Below, piece by piece: positions 62,877-64,000 of a DNA stretch of 64,000 bases. The DNA comes from Pseudocoprococcus catus. Its GTDB lineage: Bacteria; Bacillota; Clostridia; Lachnospirales; Lachnospiraceae. The DNA is taken from positions 1,447,358 to 1,511,357 of the forward strand of contig NZ_LR698973.1 of NCBI RefSeq assembly GCF_902381825.1, given 5' to 3'. The notes beneath the pieces are model-generated. The model did not search any database and was not told the DNA's origin. It saw only the letters and a program-made list of their open reading frames with translations. Each line of letters starts with the position of its first letter. Position 1 is the stretch's first letter. The position numbers were made by a program, and so were the translations under genes.

Positions 62877-63179
62877 TTATACAAATAAGCGACCCCTGTA
62901 TGATAAAATTCCACCACTTATACTTAAAACATCCAACCCCTGTTCTGACATCCTCCTGCCGGCGAGCATACTGGCTCCGCCATGGCTGCAATAAAGGATA
63001 TATCGCCTGCTTTTGGGAAGTTTTTCTATATAATGATCCAGAAATTCATAGGGAAGATTGAGAGCTCCCTGCATATGACCTTTTCTGTAATCTCTATCAT
63101 TCCGAAGATCAATAACAACATACTCCCAATGATCCATCAGGCTTTCGGCTTCCCTTGCGGAAATTAATTGAAATGCCAT
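62877..63179 (-). CDS. Single-domain rhodanese-like protein
   Basis: A 100-residue cytosolic sulfurtransferase-fold protein: VVIDLRNDRDYRKGHMQGALNLPYEF (the Cdc25/rhodanese DxR..EY..GHI motif region) and the active-site loop YCSHGGAS with the persulfide cysteine. The start is uncertain: AGGAG precedes both a TTG (63188) and the ATG used here (63179). It is a lone gene in its operon position 98 bp upstream of the methyltransferase gene. Confidence 0.88.
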   Translation of the reverse strand: MAFQLISAREAESLMDHWEYVVIDLRNDRDYRKGHMQGALNLPYEFLDHYIEKLPKSRRYILYCSHGGASMLAGRRMSEQGLDVLSISGGILSYRGRLFV

Positions 63180-63214
63180 GACTTTCAAATACTCCTTTTA
63201 TTTATATTATATGC

Positions 63215-63248
63215 GAAAAAACTGCCGCAGTCGAATAGACTGCGGCAG
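63215..63248 (-). terminator. Strong terminator
   Basis: Perfect 11-bp stem CTGCCGCAGTC/GACTGCGGCAG with 5-nt loop, followed on the minus strand by T6; ends the small Ser/Asn-rich gene transcript. Confidence 0.88.
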
Positions 63249-63270
63249 CTGTCAAATTATTTTTATTCTT

Positions 63271-63501
63271 CTATCGTTCCCTACTGTTTTTGTATGCGTT
63301 TTTATAAGTGTTCTTCTGTGAATACTCATCTTCCGAATCTTCACTGTTTTTCATGCTATCTACGGTATTTTTGTATGCGCTCTTCGCTGCATTCCCTGCC
63401 TTATCACTTGCGCTGTTTCTGCAGTTTGTACTATTGGTACTATTCGTACTGTTACTGCAGTCGGATATTTTATTATTGTAGCTTGTTTTATTCTTTGCCA
63501 T
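63271..63501 (-). CDS. Ser/Asn-rich small protein
   Basis: A 76-residue hydrophilic protein of low complexity: a central SNSTNSTNSTNCRNS stretch and a lysine/asparagine-rich tail (KNTYKNAYKNSRER). No domain recognised. A near-perfect AAAGGAGGT ribosome site lies before the ATG and a strong terminator follows, so it is probably highly expressed. The composition recalls small spore or stress proteins, but it has none of the alpha/beta SASP motifs. Confidence 0.65.
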   Translation of the reverse strand: MAKNKTSYNNKISDCSNSTNSTNSTNCRNSASDKAGNAAKSAYKNTVDSMKNSEDSEDEYSQKNTYKNAYKNSRER

Positions 63502-63568
63502 ACGATTAACCTCCTTTAATTATGGTACGTCAATAGTATGACCCGGATTTGTTTTTTTTATGTGTTTC

Positions 63569-64000
63569 TCAATATGTTTTTTTTACTCTGATCAGATATC
63601 GCAAATAGCGGTATACTTCATCCTCGCCTTTAACTGCCAGCATTTTGAGCAAGCGTTCCAAAAGCTTACGTGTTTCCGGATGAATTGTAATATACTCTTT
63701 CGTTCTCTTATAGTATCTCCAGGGACTCATCGTTGTATACCTGTCTTTTTCATAAGTTTTGCAGGCAGCTACGCGATCCGCAAACATTTCAGCTACATAT
63801 TTAACCGGCATCTTAATTCCGACAATACCAAGACTGCGATCCTTCGTCACATCCGTCCAATATTCATAATGATGACGGTTTCTGCCCTTATGATGCAGCC
63901 AGGACTCTGAATAGCCCTTTGCTTCCCTCTCTGCAGCATTCGGGCTCTTGTCTCCCTGATAATACAAAACGCCTGTTTTAAATTCCGTTGGGGAATACTT
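63569..64000 (-). CDS. DUF5662 family protein, truncated by window edge
   Basis: The 3' part of a gene whose 5' end lies beyond position 64000; the frame is open to the edge (KYSPTEFKTGVLYYQGDKSPNAAERE...). The family pattern GYSESWLHHKGRNRHHYEYW with clustered histidines and DRVAACKTY suggests a metal-dependent fold. No ATG in the visible part is needed. The function of DUF5662 proteins is unknown to me. Confidence 0.75.
   Translation of the reverse strand, partial: KYSPTEFKTGVLYYQGDKSPNAAEREAKGYSESWLHHKGRNRHHYEYWTDVTKDRSLGIVGIKMPVKYVAEMFADRVAACKTYEKDRYTTMSPWRYYKRTKEYITIHPETRKLLERLLKMLAVKGEDEVYRYLRYLIRVKKTY

Overview
The window looks like chromosomal DNA from an anaerobic, endospore-forming member of the Bacillota, most likely Lachnospiraceae (Clostridia). 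Pointers: an oxygen-sensitive class III ribonucleotide reductase, forespore genes (spoIIAA-spoIIAB-sigF, spoVAA, spoVAB, spoVAC), crotonase and 3-hydroxybutyryl-CoA dehydrogenase, DUF6472 and DUF5716/DUF5717 families that I associate with Lachnospiraceae, a glmS ribozyme and a valS T-box. Most genes lie on the minus strand. No phage, CRISPR array or complete insertion sequence was seen. Assignments come from reading the sequence and from recall of protein families; no database search was run.

Layout. 0-4 kb: anaerobic ribonucleotide reductase (nrdD, with its glycyl-radical C-terminus on a separate small ORF, and nrdG) behind a consensus promoter with candidate NrdR boxes; a HAD phosphatase. 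4-10 kb: a ProX-type tRNA editing protein, DUF6472, YitT, and a three-gene operon resembling a 2-hydroxyacyl-CoA dehydratase/double-cubane reductase with its ATP-driven activase. 10-18 kb: a degenerate acetylglutamate kinase-like protein, aroA, glmS with its ribozyme, spoVAC, spoVAB, murE and arginase. 18-26 kb: accessory-looking small genes (AAA ATPase, an internally deleted phosphoesterase, YunG, DUF3137, hypotheticals, gene remnants) and a MalT-like LuxR regulator. 26-32 kb: an amino-acid ABC transporter whose binding protein appears circularly permuted, then a second MurE-like ligase paired with an ATP-grasp ligase resembling D-aspartate ligase. 32-41 kb: spoVAA-sigF-spoIIAB-spoIIAA with a MITE upstream, a zinc-ribbon TPR membrane protein, a 52-residue ORF, folC and valS with its T-box. 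41-46 kb: a palindrome-rich element, a mannitol-type PTS permease, a DeoR regulator, a sorbose-1-phosphate reductase-like dehydrogenase and an esterase. 46-53 kb: the large DUF5716/DUF5717 pair and a VTC-like protein. 53-58 kb: purA, an XRE regulator, hbd, crt and a small exported protein. 58-64 kb: a six-tRNA operon, a YfcE-like phosphoesterase, rdgB, a papain-like protease overlapping an RNA methyltransferase, a rhodanese, a Ser/Asn-rich small protein and an edge-truncated DUF5662 gene.

How it fits together. Housekeeping functions (dNTP and purine synthesis, wall precursors, tRNA charging and editing, folate, shikimate) are mixed with sporulation genes that form one operon in Bacillus but are split here: spoVAA beside sigF, and spoVAB/spoVAC about 17 kb away behind murE. 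The most unusual items are the split NrdD, the permuted binding protein, the MurE2/ATP-grasp pair, the DUF5716/DUF5717 pair, the activase/dehydratase operon and a 141-bp IS66-type MITE just upstream of the SigF operon.
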